From assembly GCA_949317995.1 (NCBI GenBank), contig OX439036.1:105131669-105195668 (forward strand): a stretch of 64,000 nucleotides of DNA, written 5' to 3'. Of this stretch, positions 13,101 through 23,959 are shown one piece after another (position 1 is the stretch's first letter; each line of letters starts with the position of its first letter). This stretch comes from Acholoe squamosa (taxonomy: Eukaryota > Annelida > Polychaeta > Phyllodocida > Polynoidae). The notes under the pieces are model-generated. The model was not told where the DNA came from. It saw only the letters and a list, made by a program, of their open reading frames with translations, and made no database searches. The translations under genes were made by a program, and so were the position numbers.

Positions 13101-14587
13101 CAGTGGAACTAATTCAGTCATATTCTCTCTTATGATCAGTTCGGGTTCATGATTACTAATTGCCATGGCCATGCACATATGTTGCACTAAAGCTCCCTCA
13201 AATTTGTCTCGTGAGATAACACTGCATTAAACGCTTATAATGTTGCCTCAGTGCAAGGTTGTTGTAACTACATTTCTTAAGCTTTACAGGAGAGGCAAAA
13301 GAAATGTCACAATTACCATAGCACCAAGTGCGCACAACCTTGTTACACCATGGTCTGTAGGCAGTACTACTACTAAGCACACATATCATAGATAGTGCTT
13401 CAGTACTTTTAAAAATAGGTCGATAAGGCTCGATATATGTTAAAACAGAGGAAAACTCAATGTTTCTAAAATGACAGTCACAACCTCTTTGCACTAAGTC
13501 AACAATAAGATAACTAGTTTCTCTCCCACAGGATTGGTAGCAGCGGTAGGTGTGTCCCTCTTGCAGCATGTGGACCTGAACTCATCCAGGAACCTCTTCA
13601 TATTCGGCTTCTGTGTGCTGCTTGGTCTGGCAGTGCCACCCTGGATTCGCACCCACCCTGAGGTCATTGATACAGGTAGGTATCTAACTTTTTTTATAGG
13701 AACTTCAAAAAGAAAGGGGGTCAAAATATTTTCCCTGCATCGTTGTAGAACCAATTGAACCCTGTTGTTAGGAAATTATCACACCCTTATGAGACAATTA
13801 ATTTGGGTTACTTTTCCCTTGACTAGGTGCCAATACAATATAATTTATATTGTCATTTAACCTTTAGGTAACACATCCCTGGACCAGGTACTGTTTGTGC
13901 TACTTAACACCCCAATGCTGATTGGTGCAGTCATGGGCTTCCTGCTTGACAACACCATCCCAGGTTAGATTTTAATTACTGTAGTAAATTTGAGTAATCT
14001 ATTGGCATTTTGGATGAGAGAAATTCTGAAAACATAATATAAAAAATTGTAGGTTACCATGTAGAATACTTCAATTGAGCTCATATATCTTTGGAGGCAT
14101 ACCAGAGGATCGGGACCCACAATGGATTTAAAACTTCCTTCACTGTAAAATTTTCCCAGATTTGACTCAAGAAGGAAATTTGCAGTGAATCTATTGGCAT
14201 CTCAGGATTTAAAAAATTATTTCCATTATACAAAGAGATATTTAGACATGTAGAAAATTTCAATATAGATTGTGTATTTATATTCTATTAGGCACAGCAG
14301 AGGAGCGGGGCCTATTGGGATTGCGTGGACGAAGGTCAGGTAAAGACCCGCACAAGTTATTGGTGTATGACCTGCCATTTGGTATGGGCCTCATACGGAG
14401 GATGAAGTGGCTGAGGTTTGTTCCTATCAGCCCCACATACCAACCACCAAGCTGTCACTGCTCTACCTGTTGCCAGAGTAAGGACACGTGGCAGGCAGAA
14501 GACACTAACCATACAGAGGGAGTAAACCATACAGAGCATGGTCTGGAGGGATATGACAATCCTGTCATATATAAGACCTGTGTTTAA
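4072..14587 (+). CDS. SLC23A: SLC23 family transporter, gene 1 (C-terminal exons; 5' end outside window)
   Basis: Solute carrier family 23, related to the vertebrate Na+-dependent ascorbate transporters SVCT1/2 and to nucleobase transporters of the NAT/NCS2 fold; an integral plasma-membrane protein. Ten exons: 4072-4175, 4861-5042, 6895-7015, 8078-8234, 9860-10009, 10697-10800, 11815-11944, 13532-13675, 13868-13963, 14292-14587. All have AG acceptors and GT donors, and their phases join without a break, giving 493 residues to the TAA at 14585-14587. Family blocks seen are [67 protein letters not shown] and PFGMGL. Against the roughly 600-residue vertebrate proteins, the first 110-150 residues (TM1-3) are missing and must lie left of the window. 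The signature motif is atypical ([10 protein letters not shown]). Substrate is not provable; an ascorbate- or nucleobase-type transporter is likely. Confidence 0.95.
4861..5042 (+). CDS. SLC23A: Gene 1 exon: TM4-TM5 and start of TM6
   Basis: Starts in phase 0 after CTATCTTCAG and ends in phase 2 before GTAAGC. It encodes two hydrophobic spans with the conserved [14 protein letters not shown] block and the GGHWGIA motif that opens TM6 in SLC23 proteins. Confidence 0.93.
5461..6612 (+). mobile_element. LINE 3' fragment (RT thumb and C-terminus)
   Basis: A 5'-truncated non-LTR retrotransposon inside gene 1's intron. The open frame 5468-6271 (267 aa) begins just after where the YxDD motif would be and includes [20 protein letters not shown], the LPIIDYADI block and an [12 protein letters not shown] ending. 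The 3' UTR ends near AATAAAGTTCAAAGTTG followed by an A-rich tail. Sequence and tail show it is the same family as the LINE at 26697-28980. It has no endonuclease or RT catalytic core. Confidence 0.85.
6895..7015 (+). CDS. SLC23A: Gene 1 exon: TM6 and following loop
   Basis: Acceptor TTTTGTAG, donor CCG|GTTAGT. It encodes [12 protein letters not shown] and then an IFQLLP block, aligning with ILLIILFSQYL...IFKMFP of human SVCT1. Phase 2 in, phase 0 out. Confidence 0.92.
7223..7948. mobile_element. TTAA-flanked TIR element (piggyBac-like MITE?)
   Basis: Inverted ends ACTACCTGGG..TC.ACCGG at about 7237 and the complementary CCGG..GACC.CAGGTAGT ending at about 7944, enclosed by TTAA at 7223-7226 and 7945-7948. 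TTAA target sites are the rule for piggyBac-type transposons. About 725 bp, no open frame; a non-autonomous copy in a gene 1 intron. Confidence 0.55.
8078..8234 (+). CDS. SLC23A: Gene 1 exon: TM7 and extracellular loop
   Basis: Acceptor TTTACAG, donor CCAG|GTATGT; phase 0 in, phase 1 out. It encodes [19 protein letters not shown] followed by [10 protein letters not shown] and FRFPYP, aligned with [21 protein letters not shown]...IRIPYP in vertebrate SVCTs. Confidence 0.93.
8777..8905 (+). mobile_element. tRNA-derived SINE-like sequence
   Basis: Contains a tRNA-like A box (TGGTGCAGTGGTTAG, near 8784) and B box (GAGGTTTGATCCCC, near 8834) at tRNA-like spacing, but no acceptor stem or convincing anticodon arm could be drawn. 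Best read as a SINE head with an internal RNA polymerase III promoter in a gene 1 intron. Confidence 0.5.
9074..9172. mobile_element. Palindromic MITE, CTAGCACAACTCAT family, copy 1
   Basis: Ends CCCAGCTAGCACAACTCATG and ATGAGTAGTGCTAGCAGGG are near inverse complements, so the 99-bp unit folds back on itself. A second copy lies in opposite orientation at 22381-22479. Confidence 0.7.
9860..10009 (+). CDS. SLC23A: Gene 1 exon: TM8 with GDY motif
   Basis: Acceptor ATCTTCAG, donor AGAG|GTAGGA; phase 1 in and out. It encodes [15 protein letters not shown] and the [22 protein letters not shown] block. The Glu and the Asp-Tyr of this block are among the most conserved substrate-site residues of the NAT fold; both are intact. 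Confidence 0.94.
10697..10800 (+). CDS. SLC23A: Gene 1 exon: TM9 and signature motif
   Basis: Acceptor TTTCTAG, donor AAG|GTTTGC; phase 1 in, phase 0 out. It encodes [17 protein letters not shown] and then [13 protein letters not shown]. In the NAT family the signature is [Q/E/P]-N-x-G-x4-T; vertebrate SVCTs read P-N-I-G. Here the first position is Ala and the Gly is Ala, while Asn and Thr-Lys are kept. Confidence 0.93.
11172..11719. repeat. 548-bp foldback element with 114-bp arms
   Basis: Arm 11172-11285 and arm 11606-11719 are inverse complements over 114 bases with only about two mismatches, around a 320-bp loop. Each arm holds a short direct duplication (CCCCAAGAAAACATTAGG twice), and the inner ends carry CCCAGCAAACA / TGTTTGCTGGG, which look like TIRs of a nested MITE. 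It lies in the intron before exon 11815-11944, so the pre-mRNA could form a long hairpin. Confidence 0.85.
11815..11944 (+). CDS. SLC23A: Gene 1 exon: TM10
   Basis: Acceptor GCCATCAG, donor TTTG|GTAAGA; phase 0 in, phase 1 out. It encodes [18 protein letters not shown] and [15 protein letters not shown], aligned with VGSRRVVQYG...ASLPDPILGG in SVCT1. Confidence 0.94.
12602..12729. mobile_element. TA-flanked MITE, CCCAGTCAACAAAAAACGTT family, copy 1
   Basis: Ends CCCAGTCAAC and GTTGACTGGG are perfect inverse complements, with TA directly outside on both sides (12600-12601 and 12730-12731), as expected for Tc1/mariner-type MITEs. The interior contains several copies of AACGTT/AAAACGTT. A related copy sits inside the gypsy element at 51477-51592. 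Confidence 0.75.
13532..13675 (+). CDS. SLC23A: Gene 1 exon: TM11-TM12
   Basis: Acceptor TCCCACAG, donor ACAG|GTAGGT; phase 1 in and out. It encodes [20 protein letters not shown], the conserved D[ML]NSSRN block, then a hydrophobic span and a [14 protein letters not shown] loop. Confidence 0.94.
13868..13963 (+). CDS. SLC23A: Gene 1 exon: TM13
   Basis: Acceptor CCTTTAG, donor CCAG|GTTAGA; phase 1 in and out. It encodes [20 protein letters not shown] and FLLDNTIP, aligned with VDQILIVLL...FILDNTVP. Confidence 0.93.
14292..14587 (+). CDS. SLC23A: Gene 1 last coding exon: cytoplasmic C-terminus
   Basis: Acceptor TTCTATTAG; starts with GTAEERGL (SVCT: GSPEERGL), then [15 protein letters not shown] (SVCT: YDFPIGMGIVKRITF) and [12 protein letters not shown] less conserved tail with a Cys cluster (CHCSTCC) and NHT sequons ends at TAA 14585-14587. 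The final residues KTCV resemble the TKV end of SVCT1. An AATAAA at about 15394 is a possible but unproven poly(A) signal. Confidence 0.92.
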
Positions 14588-16689
14588 AAGAAACATATTG
14601 ACAAGCTATTCTATCACACAAAAAAATAGTGAAAATTCAATTTAAAGTTTTATTTGAAGTTTGAATCAGGTTGTTAATGTACAATTGATGGTATTCATTG
14701 TGGACATGTTTTGGGTTATTTCATAAGTCTTTGTCAAGCAAGATTAGACTGATTGACGAGGCCCCCTACCTTGTCTCCTTAACCTATCACTAACACTAAC
14801 CACATACAGTCTTAATATATGTTTTACACAAACTCCTGTTTCAGTAGTCCCTGAATCCAGCTATTTTGTAACATGTGAGAACCCTGATTAATGCATCATG
14901 CTAACCCCACCAGAGTGGTTTAATTAATAGCACACCAGGACCGGGAATATATATTATATTATATACTATATTTGATGTAATCCATTGATTTTTGGCAGTA
15001 AGAGTTTCATTGTCAGAAAAGAAAAAAATATCTCCCTGATTTGCAAGCCATATATACCAAAATGTAGGCCAAGGATCCACATTGTAAATAAGGGTTAGAC
15101 CCCACAATCGAAGGGTCTTCAGGGTTTCATAGTACCCGACAAAGGAGCTTTCTATATAAGCCTGTAGGCCCTGAGATATTAAAGGTGGTCTAACCTACTT
15201 AGAATACAATACTTTTATGACCCAGGTGACTATGGCATATAGACACCCTCAAATACAGCCTGAAGTTTCACCCAGCCCTTTCTTACCTTTTCCCTGGGTC
15301 AATTTTGGGATTTTTTTCTTTGCCTCTGAGATCCCATGTGTCAATTTTTACTAAAAATGGGAAAACTCCAGTATTATGTCATTTGTGGTAAACAATAAAT
15401 GTTTTCAAACTTCTAGCAGCCCACAAATACCTGAAAAAAATTAGTAATCCAAGTTATTAAGTGGCAGCCTACATGTTTTAGCATCAGGTTACACTGGATA
15501 CTTGTAGGTCTCAATATCATGAATAAGGACTTATTATCATCATGTTAATAAAATCTAAAAGATTGTACTTAACAGATACTTTCTTAAATGTTCTCATTCA
15601 AATCGATGACTCAAGTACATAAATCATAATTGAGAATATAGTATCCCATTATATCTTACTGGTCATAGACAGACCCCTTCATAATCCGTCCACTTGATTT
15701 TTTTGTTTTGCTTTTTTAAATTTAATGTTAAAAAAAAACTTTTTAAGCTTGTGAGATCTCAAAACATCCAGTGGCTTCTGCACTTGCACAACTGCTTAAA
15801 GACTGTTTAAAATCAAAACGGTCAAAAGGAGGACCCCGATATATGTGTGCATGGCTAAAGAATTTCAGACCCTTCCAAGAGGGGGTGGAAAATTTTCATA
15901 GCGCGGGCAAAATTCCCCTGACACCCCCAGCCCCAATGTGTGGAAAAGTGATAACTGTATTATAGCCTAGGATATGATATAGCCGTCACCAATAGGGTAG
16001 ATTAACCTAAAGCTGACCGTTCCTGTGCAGGTTTTCAATAAGGGAAATGCAGTAGCTAATATATTTGAGTCTAGTAGGTCCTTCGGGTTCCCCAAGGTAC
16101 TAAGTTAAAGACAATTTTTTGAGCTTTTTGACCAATTACCTTTCTCATATCCATGTGTAAAGTTTATCTATTGTTTTTCATCATTTCTAAGACCATCTTA
16201 GTTAGTCTATTTTCACCTTGACATGACCACTTTGCACCTTGAGTGGACCACTTGATAACTACCCTTTTAATGGTGCTATGATCATTAAACTATTATTTGA
16301 AAAAAGAATAAGTGTTTTCTATAGATATGCAGCAGAATGGCGTAATTAAAACTATTGCATCATAAGAAAATGTATGTTTTTACAGTGACTCAATTAGAAT
16401 AGAATGACATATACGCTACACGGGAAACACTGTTGACCCTCATGGGAACTAACTTGACCTTACACATCAAGTAGAACTTGTAATTAAGTTAACTTCACAT
16501 GACCATGTTAGAATATCAGGTATAAGAGTCCCTTCATTTACGCTTCACTCCTCCCTTAGCTTTCCTAGGAGCATTTCTACCTCCGTCTGCTCCCGTCCTC
16601 TTGCAGGTAGTTGGACCCTGTCTTGTGTCATCACTTATCTCCTCTCCTTTTGAGCTTTCCTTATCCTGTGGTGTGTTGTTTGAGACTGT
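14588..16689. other. 3' flank of gene 1, no gene seen
   Basis: Contains the presumed 3' UTR of gene 1 and AT-rich spacer. No domain, splice pattern or clear repeat was recognised. A Lys/Arg-rich minus-strand frame at 16534-16737 has no recognisable features. Confidence 0.4.
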
Positions 16690-18180
16690 CGCTAAGTGCA
16701 TTCTACCCAGAGTAGAAGCAGCTTCCATGAATTTCACTTTGAAAAAGAACCAGTTGATGTGCTGAAAAGTTCAGCTGAACGTGAGTTGTGGCCCATATTG
16801 ATATCAGCCAAACGTTGGGGTTATTTATGGAAGAATGAAGCTATTCATGTATTTACTGATAACAGAGCGGTAGAATGTATGTTAAGTACTGGCAGGTCTA
16901 CGAATAAGCTTTGTATGTCATGGTTACGGGAAATATTTTGGAGTTCTTTTGTGTATAATTTTGAGATTTTTAAGCTACTTATATGCGCGCATATAAGTGG
17001 TGATAAATGGGCAGTAGCAGTTCCCAATTGTATTACTAGATGTCACCACTTCCATTCAGGTTCCTTCACTGGTGGCCCTTGTAGTCGGCCATATTACCTA
17101 GCCCCAGGAAGGACCACCGGTCTCACATTGGAGATTTTTTTGAGATTTTTCTGTGAATGTACCAATTATCATGACTAAATGTGTGACCTGGATACGTCTT
17201 ACCATGGTAATGCAGCCAAATGCCCGAACTGTGGGGTGGCCAACCCGGGGAAGCGTTATTCGTCGGAGGATTCGGAATTATTACCGGATTCAGCCGACCG
17301 TGACGAGCAGGGAGCAACCAGTACCACGGAGGCTAAGCAGAGCGACCGGCCACCTCGGGGGAAGGATGGCCAACATGGTGAGCCTGAGGAGGACTCTACG
17401 GATTATTTGGGAGAAAATGGTGATTTGCTTCGCAAAATTGAGGCTGAAAAAACTAGAAAGGCTGATATTATGCGTATTTCCCAGCGTAGAGAACTAGAGC
17501 TTGAATTGGCAAGCATTAGAGCAGCAAATAATAGATCATTACGTGAATTGGAGGACAGTGAAAGATCATGGAGAGGGGCAATTTTTGCTCTTGATGGTAC
17601 CACTAGTCCGGCGGGGTCGATTACACCCAATGCTGGACCTATGGAAAATGGATCGAATGGTCTATCATTGGGCCACAATGCCACAGACTCTTTGTCACAG
17701 GGGCCAAACGTCCATGGTTCTGCTATGACCGGCCAATCACAAGCCAGCTCAGTCCTTCACTGCAGAGGCCAAGATGGCCGCCCTGGACTTCCGGAAAGCC
17801 GGTTTTCAGCCACAAGCAATGTTTTTAGGCCTAATTCTAGTGTTATTGGACCCTCCGCAGGCCAATCTGGCCTTGATTTCAGCTCAGGTATGTTTGAATT
17901 TTCTAACTTGAGTAAAAAATTGCCTCCTGGAGACCTGTACACCCAATTTAACAAGTCCCTCACCCGCAAAAACAAGCCCACTTCCCAGTACAATCACCCA
18001 GTCCCCCGGGAGAATCAACCGCAACATCCAGTGGGTGAAGAGCTGACCTTGCTCTGGGCTGAAAATATATGTAAAAATAATTCGTATAATAACGCTATAA
18101 ATGTCTCATTGCGATATAAACCAAAAATGAAAGTAGTTCCCCCAATATCCCCCATGCACATTGCTTTTGTACCCCCCCCA
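16690..18180 (+). mobile_element. DIRS-type retrotransposon fragments (RNase H piece and gag-like piece)
   Basis: 16715-17060 encodes an RNase H segment of the DIRS/Ngaro type: SSAERELWPIL, then WGYLW..EAIHVFTDN and LCMSWLREIFW, the latter typical of tyrosine-recombinase retrotransposons. From 17179 a long open stretch follows with an N-terminal CPNCG motif, an acidic linker, a coiled coil (about residues 80-125) and a Ser/Asn-rich part, consistent with a DIRS gag; it runs into a microsatellite. RNase H lying 5' of gag is the reverse of normal order, so this is a junction of two copies or a rearranged copy. A broken fossil. Confidence 0.6.
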
Positions 18181-18182
18181 GG

Positions 18183-18315
<133 letters not shown>

Positions 18316-19082
18316 AATATAATGACACAGCTCTAAAACCACCTACCATGCTCATTAGGGACAGGCAAGTTATTCCTTTATAATGAAGAGAAAGAACTAT
18401 TGTGTATGAGACACAGGGTATTCATACCCAAACTAAAGGAAAAATAAGGGCACACCGCTACCAGAGTCAACTAAAGTAGTCCCAATTTAGTTTAATAGTA
18501 AAACACTAGGTGGCCAAAAGTACTCTTCAATTTAGCGTGCATGTTAATTTCCAAATTACCCACAAGGGTGTCACTGCGGGGTCCACTTTCCCTACTATAA
18601 TACACTGTGCAATTTTGATTTACTACTAATCAAGGGACAGAATACTTTAATAAATTACAAATTCAGGTAGGTAGTTATTCCAAAAATCAATAAAACATAT
18701 GATATGCTTATTAATAGCCTTTATTTCCAAACAAATGATACCGGTACTTACTATGTTACCAAAAATATCAGACAGTAAGCACAGTGTAATATACCGTTTT
18801 GGATATCTCTTTACAGTCCTTATTAATAGGGGACAAGATTGAACCTTACTTTACATAGAAAATAATATAAGTACCTTCTTAGAAAGGACACAAAATAAAG
18901 GTTAAATGGGTCAGGTCGTCAGAAAGTGTAAGATTTTACCCTTGAAGGGCCTGAAAAATTAATTTTCTAATAGCTTTATGTAACCTTAACAAATTTGTGA
19001 AGGGGCATCCCCCCACCTCAGAAAACCAAAAAATACTGACTTGGGATGTCCGGTTCCATTTTTATTGCTTGTTTTGTGTCAT
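18316..19082. other. Unannotated spacer
   Basis: AT-rich; nothing recognised on either strand. Confidence 0.4.
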
Positions 19083-19469
19083 GTAACGTCCGGTAACAAA
19101 ATGATGAAATAAGAGGTAATTAAAGTTACTCACAGTAATATAGGAATTTCCCATTACGCATAACAAACACATGAAATAACAAGGCCAACATGTCTATTAT
19201 TGACTTCAATTATAAAAATGGAACAAACTTTGAGTTATGCATGCACAGTAGACTGCCTCTTACATGAAGAGGAAAGTACCAGATGTTACGTAACATCTGG
19301 TACTTTTATCAGAATTATTTCACATAAGCTGAGACAAATGTAGATAGACACACAATTTTTTCACCAAAGTAGGGGGTGATAGGGCCCTCAATATGGGAAA
19401 TAACAATATTTTGAAGCTCCATTTTTTTCATGTTTTATAACTGATTCAGATTTAGGTACCGGACGTTAC
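19083..19469. repeat. Foldback repeat with perfect 34-bp palindrome
   Basis: TGTAACGTCCGGTA at 19083-19096 is the inverse complement of TACCGGACGTTACA at 19456-19469. Close to the midpoint, 19273-19306 is a perfect uninterrupted palindrome with half-site AAAGTACCAGATGTTAC. Most likely a MITE or a cruciform-forming sequence; no coding potential. Confidence 0.65.
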
Positions 19470-20769
19470 AAATTACAGATTTCCATTTTCAAAGACACAT
19501 GATGAAAGATTCTCACTCAGTAACATGTCCTAACCTCATGAAAATGATAACTATGATCATATACAATACAAAAAATAATTTTGTGATACTCCAGATGTTC
19601 TTTATTCAATACAGGACACTTGTAAAAAATCCAAAAAGTAAAAAGAAAACAATTTTGGCTGTTTTTTTCACTTCAGCAAGCTATAAGTCTGAGAAGATTT
19701 GATGCATGACCACAAATCCACATCTTTCCGATAGTCCTAAGTGTCCTCTATCAAATGAGTCTATGTAAGACAAGATTAGTGTTCAACTTCTTTCTCCATA
19801 GCCATAAGAGTCCAAAATGTCCCAAAAACATAAAATCTACTGCTTTCTGGTGACCTGACCCAAATACAAGTAGAATCGTAGTTTGTTATGTCCAGAATTT
19901 TTTGAAAAATAAAGATTTGCCTCACCTTACTTGACATAAAAATAGCTACAAGTACCTTTGGTAGGAGCACATTGAAATGAATATCATCAAATGGTTACAT
20001 ACAAGAAATAAACTGGAAGATGCTTTGTGAAACTTCTTCTTATATTGTGGAGGAAAAGGTCATTTGGCAGACCTTACTTGCCATCAAAATACCTATAAGA
20101 GCCTTCAGTAGAACCACATTGAAATAAACATAAATTAATGCTTAGATACAAGTAGAATGCAACTTCAACTTGGTATGTCGAACTGATGTTTTATATCTTA
20201 AAAACTAAGACAATTTTCATGAGCTTTCCCTGAGCTAAAATGACATGATCACCAAAAAATCTGTGTCTCCAGTATAAGCGGTGTAAAATCTTGCATCTGT
20301 TTCTATTGGCTCTCGATCACATCACTTGGAATGCTAAAATAAAAAATGTATTAGAGATTTTGCAAAGAACAAATAGAAATAATCAGATTTATTACTCATA
20401 TTTTTAAGCTAATCTTTAAAAGAAGAAATGGCATTTAATAATGTATTATGATAGTTATTTTCTATGGTTGTCATGGCAACCAAAAACGCAGAAATGTAAA
20501 AAGAATAGTCACCTTTGAAGATTATCTGGTTTTTCTCTGAGGTGTATGGTAGCAGCAGCAGTAGTGCTGGGGAGGGGTTGGCGAGAAGGGGGACAGCTAC
20601 TGGTGGCATTCTAACCACTTTGGTTTGGTTTGAACGCGTCCAGCAGTCCTCTATAATTATAATGCTATTCTAACCTTGTGCATGTGAGAGTTGCTGGGGT
20701 CACTACTATCCAGGTAGGGGCTATGGCATTATACATATACAGGCAAACACACACACTTTCTCGTTAGTC
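19470..20769. other. Unannotated spacer
   Basis: AT-rich sequence without a recognised gene. Short phrases such as CAAGTAGAAT and CTACAAGTACC recur near 19870-20160, suggesting a degenerate local duplication. Confidence 0.35.
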
Positions 20770-20860
20770 CCTGTGGCACACTGCATAGGGAGTTAGATTT
20801 GGGATCAGGAGACTGCAGGTTCGACCCCTACCCTGGCAATGAAAACTTTGTAGGTTTTAA
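20770..20860 (+). mobile_element. tRNA-derived SINE-like sequence
   Basis: Has an A-box-like TGGCACACTGCATAGG and a canonical B box GGTTCGACCCC (about 20818), at tRNA-like spacing. The acceptor ends do not pair, so it is not an intact tRNA gene; a SINE head or tRNA pseudogene is likely. Confidence 0.5.
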
Positions 20861-21458
20861 CGTGTAACATATGACCTGTAAGGTGAGCATTTTATCCATG
20901 GATAACCACACCGGGTGCCTGTTATCCTTGGATAACCACACACCTTACATAAGTCATGATGCATGCATCATGCCATGCAATATCGAGGTATGTGCATGGG
21001 AATTTCCGGGAAAAGCACTCAGAATCACAGAAATCGTGTAATAATTAGGGATAACTTTGCAATAGAAGATTTATGTATCCTCAATTGAATAGTAAATTTG
21101 TACCCTAGAGTGAGGATATCTATAACTTTTTAGATCAATGTATCATAAATAAATTTTTGTGTAAATACCTGATGATGCAGTAGCCTCAGGGATCTTCCTG
21201 GGCCTTCCCCTTTAACATGGAACCTTGGTGTGTGGCTGCAAAGCTACAGATGGGGAGTCTTTCAGCTTACCTTTTGTACACCAAGTGTACCATATTTCTT
21301 TGTACGTTGATTTTTCAATTCCTACAAAATACAATCATATTATAGTTATAAAACTTGTATAAGTCCAATGAATTTAAATGTGTAAAAGTAGGAGAAGGCA
21401 TTGATAATCCGATTTAAGAAACTATTTCCAAAGAATGATATTTGAGACATTATATACT
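20861..21458. other. Unannotated spacer
   Basis: Holds a short direct repeat of TGGATAACCACACC near 20898-20940; otherwise nothing recognised. Confidence 0.35.
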
Positions 21459-21486
21459 TTTATAAAATGGCAGCCCATGCACTGCT

Positions 21487-21577
21487 TGTTGGTTAGAGGT
21501 GAAATGAGGGACACAAGAGATCGACGTCTGAAGCCATCACGGTGCTGGTGCTGAGCGCATTTGCACCATTTCCAACA
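21487..21577 (-). repeat. Copia-type element, 3' LTR (shorter form)
   Basis: Begins TGTTGGTTAGAGGTG and ends CACCATTTCCAACA. It matches both ends of the 162-bp LTR at 23960-24121 but is about 70 bp shorter. Confidence 0.8.
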
Positions 21578-22380
21578 CTCCTTCTCAAAACACAAGACAA
21601 TATACTACATGTATAACATGAACGTACTTGGTTAAAAGATACATAACATGAAACTATATGAACCAATACTACTTCTAGGTTATGAAGTTCCTCAAGACTT
21701 AAACTTGACTTTAACAATATAGCAATGCTTTCTTATAAGTGTCCAGTTTCTCAGTCTCTGAGTAAACAGTTAAATACTCCTATTGTATTTAGTTCATAGT
21801 CCTTCTGGACAGTCCTCCAACTGTTTAGTTTCAGTTTCACTTGTTTCTTAGAATATTATAATAGCTACTGTTACTCAACTTCAACATGTATTTAAGACTA
21901 TATGATCACACAATATAGTATTCATGTACTATATAAAACTGCTTGTTTTCTTATTTAAATGTTACAAGTTGCACAGATTAGGTTGTTAAAAATCTCTACC
22001 AAATATCAAACACTTCTGCTATTTAATATTTTGAAAATAGCATAAACCCAATCTTGGGAAGAGCGGTTTCTAGCACATCATTCCCTGTGAGGATCTTAAT
22101 TCCTTACATGAGGCTTTACCCCTCACTTTCCTGACTAATCAGTTCTTCAATACTTGCTGTCATTTTCACAAAATGCAAATATAGTTCCAATTTTCAGATT
22201 CTCCTTCTGAAGTTTACTTCTAACAGATTCTATAAACAGTGTCAACTTGCTGCATCCTGTGTCCTCCTGCAGTGTCTCAGTGCATTCCTCCATCATCTCA
22301 GTGCATCATGACCTCACCCACCAGACAATCAATTTCCATGTGCCTCTGCCACCTCACTGACAATAAACCAGAACTACTAA

Positions 22381-22479
22381 CCCTGCTAGCACAACTCATC
22401 CAAATGATGTCTTTTTTTCATAAATCACATGGGTTTTCATGTAAGAATGATGTAAATTGCATGAGTTGTGCTAGCTGGG
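22381..22479. mobile_element. Palindromic MITE, CTAGCACAACTCAT family, copy 2
   Basis: CCCTGCTAGCACAACTCATC at the left end mirrors ATGAGTTGTGCTAGCTGGG at the right. It is the inverse-orientation relative of 9074-9172 and is nested in the copia-type element. Confidence 0.72.
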
Positions 22480-23167
22480 AATAATGTCCCCAACAGATCT
22501 GTATACTCATAGCGCAAATGCAGGTGTTCCCAGTCTTACAGAGCCACCTACGATTCTGTATACAGTTCAACTTCACAGCGCAATAAAGAGTCAGCTTATC
22601 ACCACAGATGCACAATAGATAGATCCTCTTCTAAAGCTGCACTATAATGCATCACTTCTTCCTATAATTACACTTAGCTGATATCTGAAGCATTTCTTAG
22701 CTGGACTCCTCCACTATCTGGATGTTACAATTTCAACATATCATGACTGGACACTACCAATTGTCCTTACTGTACCACTACAGCCTCTTGTGGTGCCTTC
22801 CTCACAGCACTAGATGTCTCCTTCTGCACTAGACTCTCTGCAACTCTTGACACAATGTTCTACAGTCTGTGACACATCTACTGATGTTTCCATGTGGCAA
22901 ACACACTCAGCTGATACAGAACTATCTCCATGGCATCTTAAGCTCCTTCTGAACTGTAACCCTACACTTGGAATTGCTGCCATTTTAGTTGTAACCTACA
23001 GACTTCTAATACACACATAGAAAGTCACTCTATACAACTCCTCAAAAATGGTTTACTCACAGCAAAATTACACAGTTCACCCATACAGGGCCTTAGCTTA
23101 TACTCACTGCCACCTGTCCCTACAGCTCACCACTTCCACAGCTCCTTGTCACAAATCTCCTAAGTCA

Positions 23168-23402
23168 CTCACAGGTCTCCTGTGTCTCTGATGGGTCTCC
23201 CGTGCCCCTGACAGGTCTCCCATATCTCTGACAGGTCTCCTATGCCTCCAGCTGGTGTGTGTTTACATACATCTCTGGCAACCTCCAGTGTATGTAGGGC
23301 TTACACACAATCCCAATCACACTGACATGTTTCCCGTGTTTCTGACATGTCCCCTGTGTTTCTGACACATCTCCAGTGTCTCTAACACATCTCCAGTGTG
23401 TC
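23168..23402. repeat. Two blocks of a 20-bp minisatellite
   Basis: About four units of ACAGGTCTCCTGTGTCTCTG-like sequence at 23168-23250 and about four of ACATGTCCCCTGTGTTTCTG-like sequence at 23322-23402, within the copia-type element. Units are degenerate. Confidence 0.7.
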
Positions 23403-23959
23403 TGACAACCTCAGACACTTCCCTGATGATCTAATCTAAACCACAGCATCTATCTTGGCACCCAGTCAACTCCTGCTGTGTTTACAGTCACAACGACCAA
23501 AGGGGGAATCCCCTAGTTTCATACCATCTCACGATGCCAAATGATGGGTTCTAGAGTCTTCTCCCTGCCCATACACAAAGTTTCAAAGCACCTCCTGTCA
23601 ATTCAATACCACCCTGGCATATCCACATTGACCTAAGACTAAGCTTTCTCTCCCGACTTTCTATGTGTTCACATCTGCCACAAACCACTGCAGTGACCGT
23701 GCTGACTCATGCTGTTTGACTTGCATGGTATCCACAATGTACACGGCTTCTCTGCAGTGCGTCCCAGGTCGCTCCCTGCGTCCCAGCCCTACTGCGTCCT
23801 GGCGCGGTGCCACTTGCCAGAATTCTCCTGTGTAGGCCATTACCGTGGATATCCGTTAAAACGTCGTCCCTTAACACAGCTCTATGTCATCCCTACATTA
23901 CCTCAAACCACCCACAGAGTTTACATCAACAGTGACTGTGATATCTGGGCCTCATAACC

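Noticed and set aside
13198-13754. Minus-strand frames across the gene 1 exon at 13532-13675
   Set aside because: They are antisense to a clear SLC23 exon and have no family features.
16534-16737. Basic 67-codon minus-strand frame as a small nuclear protein
   Set aside because: Low-complexity Lys/Arg composition, no domain, and next to DIRS debris; insufficient support.
20770-20860. tRNA gene
   Set aside because: The B box is good, but the acceptor stem does not pair and the anticodon arm is not convincing; SINE head is the better reading. The same applies to 8777-8905.
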